Shown: positions 6,948-12,806 of the stretch, one piece after another
Position numbering within the stretch: position 1 is the first letter of the stretch
Layout: the number at the start of each line of letters is the position of its first letter
DNA from: Acidobacteriota bacterium
GTDB taxonomy: Bacteria > Acidobacteriota > Blastocatellia > Pyrinomonadales > Pyrinomonadaceae
Reading direction: 5' to 3'
Assembly: GCA_963169175.1 (NCBI GenBank)
Contig: CAUJFK010000338.1
Span: 1-12,806, forward strand
Length of the DNA stretch: 12,806 bases
Notes under the pieces: model-generated
Database searches by the model: none
What the model was told of the DNA's origin: nothing
Seen by the model: only the letters and a program-made list of their open reading frames with translations
Position numbers and translations under genes: made by a program

Positions 6948-8281
6948 CCTTGAAACATAAGCTTCTCACTTTTCTCATTCTTTCGTTGTTCATTGGGTCG
7001 GGTGCTGCGTCTGCACAAGAAGCAAAGTCGGATGATCTCGCCGCTTCTGCCGCGCTGGTCAGTGAGTTTGAGGTGAACGGCCTAAAGGTAATACTAAAAC
7101 GCCGGCCCGGTTCGCCAACGGTCGCCGGCGGCGTGTTCGTCCGCGGCGGGGCCCGCAATATCAACGAAAAGAACGCCGGCATCGAGGCCCTGACGCTTGC
7201 CGCCGCGATCGAGGCGGGAAAGAATTTTCCGCGGCAGACCGTCCGCCGAGAGCTTGCCGGAATGGGAAGCGAGATCGGGGCAGGTTCAAATAACGATTAT
7301 AGTGCGATCAGCCTCGGCACGACCCGCGATAACTTTGATCGCTTCTGGAATATTTTCTCAGATGTCGTATTAAATCCGGCCTTTGCTGAAGCCGACATCA
7401 ACCGCGTTCGCGAGCAGATGCTGACCGGACTTCGCGAACGAAGCACGCTTCCGGAAGGAGCGCTCGAAACGCTCGATGCCCGGGCGATATACGCTGGCCA
7501 TCCATACGCGAACGATGTTAACGGTACGGTTGCAACAATTGGAGCGATCACGGCCAATGATATTCGCGCCTATCACAAAAAGATCATGGAAACCTCGCGG
7601 CTGCTGCTTGTTGTCGTCGGAGATATTGATCATGAGGCCCTGAGATCAAAGGTTGCCGCAACTTTTGGCAAACTGCCGCGAGGCTCGTACAAAGAGGCAG
7701 CATATCCGCCGCTTGATTTTTCTAAAGGCACTTTGGACACGATCCAGCGAAGCTTGCCGACAAACTACATCAAAGGTTCGTTTGCCGCACCGCCGCCCGG
7801 AACTAAAGATTATTACGCGATGCGTGTTGCTATTTCGATCCTGCAGACGCTTGTTTACCAGACCGTCCGCCAGCAATTACAGCTTTCATACGCACCGGAT
7901 GCAGAAATGGACAGCTTTGCCGCGAACACTGCCAGTATCTCGGTATCGACCACCGACCCGAATAAAGCTGTGGCCGTAATGCGTGAACAGATCAAGCTGC
8001 TTCAGGAAAATACCCTGCGGCCTGATGTGATCGACCAGATATCGTCCTTCTTTCTTACTCGTCACTACATCGGCCAGGAAACCAGCGGCGCCCAGGCCGG
8101 CGAAATTGCCCAGTACGAACTCATCGGCGGCGGATGGCGAAATGCCTTCCTGTTCATGAACGGAGTTCGTTCGGTCAGGCCCGAGGATATTCGCGATGTG
8201 TCCAACAAGTATATGAAGAACCTCCGGTTCGCATACGTCGGCAATACGGCGTCGATCCAAAGGCCGGTGTTTTTGGATTAG
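6944..8281 (+). CDS. Secreted M16-family protein, non-catalytic partner subunit, 445 aa
   Basis: This M16-fold protein starts with a signal peptide (MTLKHKLLTF..., predicted cleavage after ASA at residues 22-24). The N-terminal domain aligns with M16 but has no zinc site: the HxxEH position reads A82-L-T-L85-A86 within NAGIEALTLAAAIEAG. The C-terminal domain begins near VVVGDIDHEAL (224-233) and keeps the R-x6-Y pair, R309 and Y316 in VRQQLQLSY. The upstream catalytic subunit lacks this pair. Such a split is known for two-subunit M16B proteases, for example SPH2681/SPH2682 of Sphingomonas sp. A1, where one subunit carries HxxEH and the other R/Y. The ATG overlaps the previous stop by 4 nt (ATGA), so equimolar production is likely. 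The stop is followed by a diverged repeat element and a strong terminator. Confidence 0.92.
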   Translation: MTLKHKLLTFLILSLFIGSGAASAQEAKSDDLAASAALVSEFEVNGLKVILKRRPGSPTVAGGVFVRGGARNINEKNAGIEALTLAAAIEAGKNFPRQTVRRELAGMGSEIGAGSNNDYSAISLGTTRDNFDRFWNIFSDVVLNPAFAEADINRVREQMLTGLRERSTLPEGALETLDARAIYAGHPYANDVNGTVATIGAITANDIRAYHKKIMETSRLLLVVVGDIDHEALRSKVAATFGKLPRGSYKEAAYPPLDFSKGTLDTIQRSLPTNYIKGSFAAPPPGTKDYYAMRVAISILQTLVYQTVRQQLQLSYAPDAEMDSFAANTASISVSTTDPNKAVAVMREQIKLLQENTLRPDVIDQISSFFLTRHYIGQETSGAQAGEIAQYELIGGGWRNAFLFMNGVRSVRPEDIRDVSNKYMKNLRFAYVGNTASIQRPVFLD

Positions 8282-8360
8282 GCCGACTGGCTCCATTTGC
8301 GATGGTATCTGAAACGTCCAGGTAACAAGGATGTTGAAGCGTATCAAACGATCTGATGGC

Positions 8361-8421
8361 TTTTACGGATCTATCAGTCTTGATATCCGCTCGATCCGCC
8401 CGATCCGCGTTCAAATTGCCT
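8361..8421 (-). repeat. Diverged copy of the palindromic intergenic element (copy A)
   Basis: Read on the minus strand, this segment shares the outer arm and inner core of the 66-bp palindrome at 11605-11670. Both have AATTTGAACGCGGATCG near one end, GCGGAT further in and AGATCCGTAAAA in the core. It therefore lies in opposite orientation to that copy. One arm is extended by an extra nonamer, giving ATCCGCTCG-ATCCGCCCG-ATCCGCGTT at 8385-8411. The other arm (about 8341-8360) has decayed and no longer pairs well. It sits between two convergent genes. Confidence 0.6.
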
Positions 8422-8445
8422 CCATTCTGGAGTCGGTTGAAGTTT

Positions 8446-8482
8446 AAAGAGGCTGCCATTTCCGGCAGCCTCGTTAATTTTT
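8446..8482. terminator. Bidirectional intrinsic terminator
   Basis: A 9-bp perfect stem GAGGCTGCC/GGCAGCCTC (8449-8457 and 8464-8472) encloses a 6-nt loop. On the plus strand it is followed by GTTAATTTTT, serving the M16 operon. On the minus strand it is followed by TTTAAACTT, serving the FecR-DUF6600 gene. It lies between these convergent genes as expected. Confidence 0.85.
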
Positions 8483-8498
8483 AGACAAGTTGCGTGGG

Positions 8499-10721
8499 TT
8501 AGTTATCCTTCTTTCGGCCCTCTGATGGAGAGGCCCGGCTCGGCTCCGGTTTTGACGGTGAAGGCTCGCGCCTCGGCGTAAAGCTCCGCGGCGGCTCGCT
8601 CTTCGACGGCGGAGGTTCGCTGCGAGTCGGAGCAACGCGGACCGGTTCGCTCCGCGGCGGTGGTTCGCTGCGAGGTTGCCGGGCCGGAGCATCGCCTCCG
8701 TCGTACCGTGGTTTTGACGGCCGCGGTGATGGCTCGACGCGGATCGGATCGTCGCCGACGTTGTTACGCGGCTTTGACGGCCGCGGCGGAGGCTCAGCCC
8801 TTATCGGATCGTCTTCAGGGTTGTTCCTGGGTTTTGACGGCGGAGGTGTCGGTTCAACGCGGATCGGATCATCACCGCCTGTATTTCGCGGTTTTGACGG
8901 ACGCGGCGGCGGTTCGGCACGGATCGGGTCGTCACCGCCGAATGCCGGCTTTATCTCACGCGTTTCTCGTCCAGGTTTGATATTCGACTCAGCTTCCGCA
9001 CGGATCGGATCACGGGTTACGGCTCCCGTTTTTCGCGGTTTCGAGTTCAGGATGCCTTCGGCAGGTTCGGCCTTGATCGGGTCACGCCCGCCGAATATTT
9101 TTGTCTGGCGAAGCGTTTGGTCCATCGGCCCGCCGTCCGCCTGTCTGATAGCGGCACCGGTCGGCTTTGTGATGGCTGTGGTCATTCGCGGTTTTACGGC
9201 CTTGATCGCGGTGCCCAATTGCCCGTCCAATTCCTGATACGTCGGCAGTATCCTTGCCGGCTTGATCTCGCCGAGCGGCGTTGAAAGCGCTGTGCGGGCA
9301 TCGCCGTCAGGGATCCGGCCATATCCCGGTTTGCCGCGGCCAAATGCGCTGAGCGAGGTGCCAACTACCGCTCCGGGCGGAACTCGCAGCAGCGGCGGTG
9401 TCAATCGCCAGGTCTGACGTGAATCGTTATTCGTGAACACGGACGGCCCAAGTTGTCCGGCAAGCGGCCCAACGTAGGCACGGGGCGTCGGCGTGGGAAC
9501 CGGCCCCCCATTGCCATTATTGTGGCCGCCGTTGTTGTTGCCGCCATTGTTATGGCCGCCATTATGGTTGCCGCCCCAATTATTGCCCCAGTTGTTGTTG
9601 TGGCCGCCCCAGCCGCCAAAGCACTGGTTATAGTTAAAATAGCCATAACCCGTCGGCAGCGGATACCAATAAATGTTTTGCTGGACTATCCGAACACCAA
9701 CCAATGCCGGGAACCACCAGCTCCGGCGGCTTCGTGTGTAGCCGTAAGGCGCCCAGTTCCAATAGCCGTCGTCATAGAACCAGCGGCCGTGATGATAGGT
9801 CGCCCACGCCCATGGCTCGTCATTGACCCACGTCCAGCCGTAGGGCGGCACCCAGCGCCACGTCCCGTACCGATACGGTGACCAATTGGCATAAGAGCTG
9901 ATCGCTGACCTATATGGACGCCAAACGTGGCCGTACTTTTTCGTGTAGATCCATTGACCGTTGTCGTTTAGGTCTTCGGCGCCGTAAATGTCCTGATCGT
10001 AGTATTTGTCGTAGTAGGAGTCTTTGAGAGCTTTGGCAATGACAGCGTCGCGTTCAAGTGACCACGAATCGAATTCGTCGGCGAATTGAGCGGCGTCGAG
10101 CGTTTCCCACTCACCGGCCAGCGGGCCGTCGATCCTTAAGGTTGCGGAACGCCGATTCTTTAACGTAAATCCTGAATTGTCGGCATATACATGCGCCTGG
10201 CCGTCATCGGTCACCGTCACGCGAACATCGCTTGACTCGCCCGGCCTGCCGGCATCGATCCGATACATCCCTGACTTTTGAATAGCAACGGTCGTCTTTG
10301 GGGCGTCGATCTCAAAATAGCCGGCGTCTTTATCAAATTTGGTCAATCGGGCGTTCAACGTGCCCTCGGCCAGGCTCAGGGCGACCGCTCCATCTTTAAG
10401 GCCGACTACCCGCAAATACGAACTCTCGGCAAGCCGTACGTGCGAATATACTCCCAACTGGATCTCGAGTCGGCTATTGGCATCGGTAACTATCTCGTCG
10501 CCCTCAACGATCGGGAGATTGAGTACGGCCTTCTCCCAGTCCTGGCTTCCTTCGCGCCTGATCTGCACATCGCCGCGGATAAAACTGATCCGCGACACCC
10601 TGGCTTCCACGCCCGGTGTTACATCATCCTCAATATCGTCGCCGGCAAATGCGACAAGGGCGCCGAAAAGCAGCGTCAACCCGAAGAAAAGTGGCCAAAC
10701 GGCCTTTCTTGTGGAACGCAT
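8499..10721 (-). CDS. Secreted FecR-domain and DUF6600 protein with disordered repeat tail, 740 aa
   Basis: An N-terminal signal peptide (1-26, ending LVAFAG) indicates export. A FecR-type beta domain follows at about 42-150, with GDVQIRREGSQDW, GDEIVTDANSRLEIQLG and LAEGTLNARL. In classical systems FecR relays signals to an ECF sigma factor, but no sigma-factor gene and no membrane anchor are present, so the domain is probably structural or ligand-binding. Residues about 255-355 hold the Trp/Tyr-rich DUF6600 repeats (WRPY, ANWSPYRYGTWRWVPPYGW, YWNWAPYGY). A Gly/Asn/His tract follows at 369-406. The C-terminal third looks disordered, with four 20-residue repeats (597-676, DDPIR[AV]EP...PSKPRN) and a basic Ser/Pro/Glu/Arg tail of EPPP and PSKPEP type. 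The ATG at 10721 follows GGAGG with a 10-nt spacer. Export and cell-surface or matrix association are inferred, and function is unknown. Confidence 0.9.
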   Translation of the reverse strand: MRSTRKAVWPLFFGLTLLFGALVAFAGDDIEDDVTPGVEARVSRISFIRGDVQIRREGSQDWEKAVLNLPIVEGDEIVTDANSRLEIQLGVYSHVRLAESSYLRVVGLKDGAVALSLAEGTLNARLTKFDKDAGYFEIDAPKTTVAIQKSGMYRIDAGRPGESSDVRVTVTDDGQAHVYADNSGFTLKNRRSATLRIDGPLAGEWETLDAAQFADEFDSWSLERDAVIAKALKDSYYDKYYDQDIYGAEDLNDNGQWIYTKKYGHVWRPYRSAISSYANWSPYRYGTWRWVPPYGWTWVNDEPWAWATYHHGRWFYDDGYWNWAPYGYTRSRRSWWFPALVGVRIVQQNIYWYPLPTGYGYFNYNQCFGGWGGHNNNWGNNWGGNHNGGHNNGGNNNGGHNNGNGGPVPTPTPRAYVGPLAGQLGPSVFTNNDSRQTWRLTPPLLRVPPGAVVGTSLSAFGRGKPGYGRIPDGDARTALSTPLGEIKPARILPTYQELDGQLGTAIKAVKPRMTTAITKPTGAAIRQADGGPMDQTLRQTKIFGGRDPIKAEPAEGILNSKPRKTGAVTRDPIRAEAESNIKPGRETREIKPAFGGDDPIRAEPPPRPSKPRNTGGDDPIRVEPTPPPSKPRNNPEDDPIRAEPPPRPSKPRNNVGDDPIRVEPSPRPSKPRYDGGDAPARQPRSEPPPRSEPVRVAPTRSEPPPSKSEPPRSFTPRREPSPSKPEPSRASPSEGRKKDN
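8694..8933 (-). repeat. Four in-frame 60-bp tandem repeats in the FecR-DUF6600 gene
   Basis: Four consecutive 60-bp units encode residues 597-676, each DDPIR[AV]EP followed by a Pro-rich PSKPRN segment and a variable x-x-[GE] end. The DNA word ATCGGATC or ATCGGGTC recurs with exact 60-nt spacing near 8743, 8803, 8863 and 8923. Degenerate relatives lie on both sides: DAPAR at 677-681, and RDPIRAE and RDPIKAE at 546-576. The array therefore probably grew by unequal recombination or slippage and is decaying at its edges. Confidence 0.85.
9504..9617 (-). repeat. Low-complexity Gly/Asn/His-coding tract
   Basis: This segment encodes residues 369-406 of the FecR-DUF6600 protein. It is built of GG, NN, NH and W units such as GGHNNNWGNNWGGNHNGGHN. 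The DNA is an imperfect trinucleotide-type repeat of GGC/GGT, AAC/AAT and CAT/CAC codons. It may form a flexible linker, and the histidines could bind metal, though that is a guess. Confidence 0.7.
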
Positions 10722-10737
10722 AAATGATTCGCCTCCG

Positions 10738-10968
10738 AATTTTATTAAAACCTTCGCGTCGGGAAGAGTGACCGAAACTGATCGGGCCGACTTATGTCCA
10801 GTTTAGTTGCAAGCATCATACCGGAGATGCGTGGCGGTCAGGATACACAGAAAATCGGACTTATATATCTACTTTCAATAACTTATGCAACGAAAACGTG
10901 CAATTGTTCATCCGCCAACCGACCATATCGTGCAGAGCCACGACTTGATCAATGCTCAACATTCGTGA
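10738..10968. other. Divergent intergenic region, no gene seen
   Basis: The space between the divergent FecR-DUF6600 and SnoaL-like genes is about 300 bp. Its right end holds the SnoaL-gene promoter and its left end the GGAGG ribosome site of the FecR gene. In between I see no convincing gene, RNA or hairpin. A 66-codon frame from 10794 has no ribosome site and an atypical composition. A promoter for the FecR-DUF6600 gene should lie here, but I cannot place one confidently. Confidence 0.6.
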
Positions 10969-10997
10969 TTGATGCGTGTGACCGAGACGCGTAGAAT
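10969..10997 (+). promoter_or_regulatory. Promoter of the SnoaL-like gene
   Basis: TTGATG (10969-10974) and TAGAAT (10992-10997) are spaced by exactly 17 nt. The -35 hexamer is identical to that of the ATPase-alaA promoter. A start near 11004 would give a leader of about 22 nt containing AAGGA at 11011-11015. Confidence 0.55.
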
Positions 10998-11025
10998 TGA
11001 GTTTAGATCAAAGGACATAATTACC

Positions 11026-11550
11026 ATGAAACAATTCAGATACATATTCCTGCCGGGCGTATTGCTCGCGCTCGCCATTATTCCGGCCTTTGGCCAAAAG
11101 CAGGCCGCAAAACCAGATCCGACGAAACCGGTTCGCGAGGCATTTGAGCGGCTTCTCGAAGGCATTCGCCAGGCCGATGCCGCGAAAGTAATGAGCGTTT
11201 ACGACAACAGTCCCCGGACGCTCTTTTTCAACAACAATGGAACCGTCACGCTCGGCTGGGAGACGATGAAGGCCAATCGTGAATCAAGTTATTCAAAGAC
11301 GAAGGACATAGCGCTTGAGGTCAAAGGCGTCCGTGTGGAAATGCTCGGGCCGGCGGCTGCGTATGTTTCATGCACGTGGACCCAATCGCAGGTCTATGAC
11401 GGCAAACTCGAGAACGCGGCGGGGCGTATGACGCTGATCTTCAGGCGGATCGGAAAAGATTGGAAGGTGGTACACCTCCACACATCGCCCTCAGTACCCG
11501 CCGCCGACCGGCCTGTGCTCGATTCAGAAAAGACGCCGCCATCGAACTAG
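11026..11550 (+). CDS. Secreted SnoaL/DUF4440-like (NTF2-fold) protein, 174 aa
   Basis: A signal peptide (1-23, ending PAFGQ) precedes a small alpha+beta domain at about 35-153 with the NTF2/SnoaL_3 or DUF4440 pattern. It begins with a helix pair (VREAFERLLEGIRQADAAKV), then a VYDNSPRTLFFNNNG strand region, GWETM, and a closing RMTLIFRRIGKDWKVVHLHTS hairpin typical of the family. Members bind small ligands or act as small enzymes or immunity-like proteins. No catalytic pair can be assigned here. I chose the ATG at 11026 because AAGGA lies 10 nt upstream and the signal peptide starts there. An upstream in-frame start at 10969 overlaps the predicted promoter. The 3' neighbour is convergent, with the palindromic element between them. 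Confidence 0.85.
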   Translation: MKQFRYIFLPGVLLALAIIPAFGQKQAAKPDPTKPVREAFERLLEGIRQADAAKVMSVYDNSPRTLFFNNNGTVTLGWETMKANRESSYSKTKDIALEVKGVRVEMLGPAAAYVSCTWTQSQVYDGKLENAAGRMTLIFRRIGKDWKVVHLHTSPSVPAADRPVLDSEKTPPSN

Positions 11551-11604
11551 CCTAAAAGCAAAGAGGATGTCTGAAAACTTTAGTTGACTTTACAATACAG
11601 GTAA

Positions 11605-11670
11605 TTTGAACGCGGATCGAGCGGATCAATACGGAAAGATCCGTAAAAATCCGCTCGATCCGTGTTCAAA
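11605..11670. repeat. 66-bp nested palindromic element (copy B, REP/MITE-like)
   Basis: The outer arms 11605-11626 and 11649-11670 are 22 nt each and complementary at 21 of 22 positions (the exception can pair as G-U in RNA). Symmetric 3-nt internal loops (CAA/AAA) follow, then a perfect 6-bp inner stem TACGGA/TCCGTA (11630-11635 and 11640-11645) around the loop AAGA. The pairing can extend outward through AGGTAA/TTGCCT with one bulge. It has no T-tract, so it is not a standard terminator. It sits between convergent genes, and a diverged relative is at 8361-8421. Confidence 0.88.
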
Positions 11671-11681
11671 GTTGCCTTGGT

Positions 11682-12806
11682 CTAAGCCGGAACCTTACTG
11701 CCCGGATAACTGGCCCCAAGCCTTACGTCCTCTCCGTCAGCAAGCGATGAGACAAGTTCAAAATGAAAGTAATCGAATTTGTCCGCGACCGGCTGCTGTA
11801 CGCGCTTATCGTACATATCACGTGAACGGTCGATCGCCTCACGAAGCCGGTCGTAAAGATCGCCCCGTTCGCGGCCCTCGGCCACTTTCTGTTCGTTGTA
11901 CAGTTTGATCTCGGAAACGAGCAGCCGAGCAAATCTCCGGGCGTCGTTGTGTAGTCGGCGTTCATCCTCCGGCACCGCGATCGGCAATTCCACATTTCGG
12001 TCGCGGTATTTTGTCCGTGCGGCCGGCGCCGATACCACTTCCACAGGTGATTCGGCAACCGCCGGCGTGACGAAACCGTTCACCGCCTCAACCGGTACTA
12101 CCTCGCGGGCCGGTTCTTCGATCACCTCGGGGAATTCATCCACCGGTTCGACCGGTACATACTCTTCGACCGGCACGGGTTCCGCGAAAACAGGTTCCGT
12201 TTCGCCCGTTGGTTCTGCGACAGGTTCAAAGTATGTTACTTCGTCAGCCCGTTCAACGATCACCTCACCAAAGCGATCGACAGTAACCTCTTCCTCGACA
12301 ACTTCAACCGGGCCGGCAAATTGCTCTTCTTCCGGTGTTTCTTCAACCAACGCAAAACCGGTTGGGGACGAAACTTCCTCGGTGGCCGGCTCGAATTGAG
12401 AAACAGCATCCTCGACAGGTTCGCTCTCGTATACTGGTTCTTTGACCGGCGCAAATGCGGCTGCCGGGGCCTCTTCTTCGTCGGGAACCGAAGCAACCGG
12501 GGCTGCGTCTTCGGAAGGTGCCTGAACGTCAGCGTGCTCGAACTCCTGCACACCGCGATATTCGTCGGCAACGGACTCAGGCTCGGAGACCTGCGGTTCT
12601 ACGGCCGCCGGCACGTGATCGGCTGCTTCCGGCTCCTGGTAAGCTGGTTCGGGTGTTGGCTCGGCCGGTTGAGGAACAGCAGCCGGCTGTACTGCCGCAG
12701 CGGCAAGTTCAACCGTCAGGCCCGCAACACGGACCAAAGTCTCGAGCGCCTCGGGGTTCAGGGTTACGCCATCGGCCCCAAAATCGGCGTACAAAACGGC
12801 AACGCC
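11682..12806 (-). CDS. Glu/Pro/Val-rich protein with conserved-looking C-terminal domain (C-terminal 374 residues, cut by window edge)
   Basis: The frame is open to the window edge, so the N-terminus is missing. The first visible residues (GVAVLYADFGADG, then NPEALETLVRVAGLTVELAA) resemble the closing strand and helix of a GAF-like sensor domain, though too little is visible to be sure. About 230 residues follow that are very rich in Glu, Pro, Val and Ala, with almost no Lys. They form imperfect motifs such as EPV.EEYVPVEPV and are probably a disordered acidic linker. The last 95 or so residues form a compact, probably helical domain that starts with PEDERRLHNDARRFARLLVS. It contains IKLYNEQKV, LYDRLREAIDRSRDMYDKRV and DKFDYFHFELVSSLADG. 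I believe similar C-terminal domains occur in other Acidobacteriota proteins, but I cannot name the family. The stop TAG lies 11 bp from the palindromic element. Confidence 0.8.
   Translation of the reverse strand, partial: GVAVLYADFGADGVTLNPEALETLVRVAGLTVELAAAAVQPAAVPQPAEPTPEPAYQEPEAADHVPAAVEPQVSEPESVADEYRGVQEFEHADVQAPSEDAAPVASVPDEEEAPAAAFAPVKEPVYESEPVEDAVSQFEPATEEVSSPTGFALVEETPEEEQFAGPVEVVEEEVTVDRFGEVIVERADEVTYFEPVAEPTGETEPVFAEPVPVEEYVPVEPVDEFPEVIEEPAREVVPVEAVNGFVTPAVAESPVEVVSAPAARTKYRDRNVELPIAVPEDERRLHNDARRFARLLVSEIKLYNEQKVAEGRERGDLYDRLREAIDRSRDMYDKRVQQPVADKFDYFHFELVSSLADGEDVRLGASYPGSKVPA

Noticed and set aside
8694..8933. CRISPR-like array
   Set aside because: The units are contiguous 60-bp in-frame coding repeats without unique spacers.
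9453..9881. Plus-strand frame opposite the FecR-DUF6600 gene, rich in Ala/Val/Ile
   Set aside because: It is the antisense reading of the Gly/Asn/His and Trp-rich codons. The composition is explained by the repeats on the coding strand.
10794..10994. 66-codon plus-strand frame in the divergent intergenic region
   Set aside because: No ribosome site, no recognisable family, and it runs through the SnoaL-gene promoter.
10969..11025. Upstream start of the SnoaL-like gene
   Set aside because: It overlaps the predicted promoter and would precede the signal peptide with 19 polar residues. The ATG at 11026 has AAGGA.
11605..11670. Intrinsic terminator
   Set aside because: The stem is too long and nested, and no T-tract follows on either strand, so a repeat element fits better.
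11896..12399. Ser/Thr-rich 167-codon plus-strand frame
   Set aside because: It is the antisense shadow of Glu/Pro/Val codons of the minus-strand protein, which has a convincing C-terminal domain.

Overview
The window looks like a chromosomal segment from an Acidobacteriota-type bacterium, most likely of the Blastocatellia/Pyrinomonadaceae kind. This is an inference from three things: moderately high GC, Shine-Dalgarno starts mixed with GTG starts, and the gene mix (a secreted FecR + DUF6600 protein, a paired secreted M16 peptidase, DUF4328, and a secreted SnoaL-like protein). No rRNA or single-copy marker gene is present, so the taxonomy is tentative.

Layout. From 1 to 2307 on the minus strand there is a two-gene unit. 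A well-formed -35/-10 promoter lies only 8 nt from the GTG start of an AAA_14/DUF4143 ATPase. The ATPase stop codon overlaps the GTG start of alaA, an alanine/PLP aminotransferase cut by the left window edge, in a GTGA overlap. A CAU-anticodon tRNA (2406-2477, minus) and a DUF4328 membrane protein (minus) follow. A POT/PTR2 proton-coupled peptide transporter (plus) ends 3 bp from a convergent 72-residue unknown protein.

From 5400 to 8281 there is a two-gene plus-strand operon with an ATGA overlap. It encodes two secreted M16-family proteins. The first keeps the HxxEH zinc site but lacks the C-terminal R/Y pair. The second lacks HxxEH but keeps R/Y. They read as complementary halves of a heterodimeric M16B protease. 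A strong bidirectional terminator separates this operon from a convergent 740-residue secreted FecR-DUF6600 protein with a Gly/Asn/His-rich tract and a 4 x 20-residue tandem repeat. Divergent from that gene is a small secreted SnoaL/DUF4440-like protein with a clear promoter. At the right edge is the C-terminal part of a long Glu/Pro/Val-rich protein with a conserved-looking helical C-terminal domain.

The least explained DNA is a family of intergenic palindromic elements. One near-perfect 66-bp nested palindrome (11605-11670) lies between convergent genes. A diverged copy in opposite orientation (about 8361-8421) lies between another convergent pair, as expected of REP/MITE-like elements. I found no CRISPR array, phage, insertion sequence or obvious defence island. 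Apart from the two operons, the genes look functionally unrelated. Peptide uptake (POT), periplasmic or extracellular proteolysis (M16 pair) and amino-acid transamination (AlaA) fit a peptide-using lifestyle, but that link is inference.
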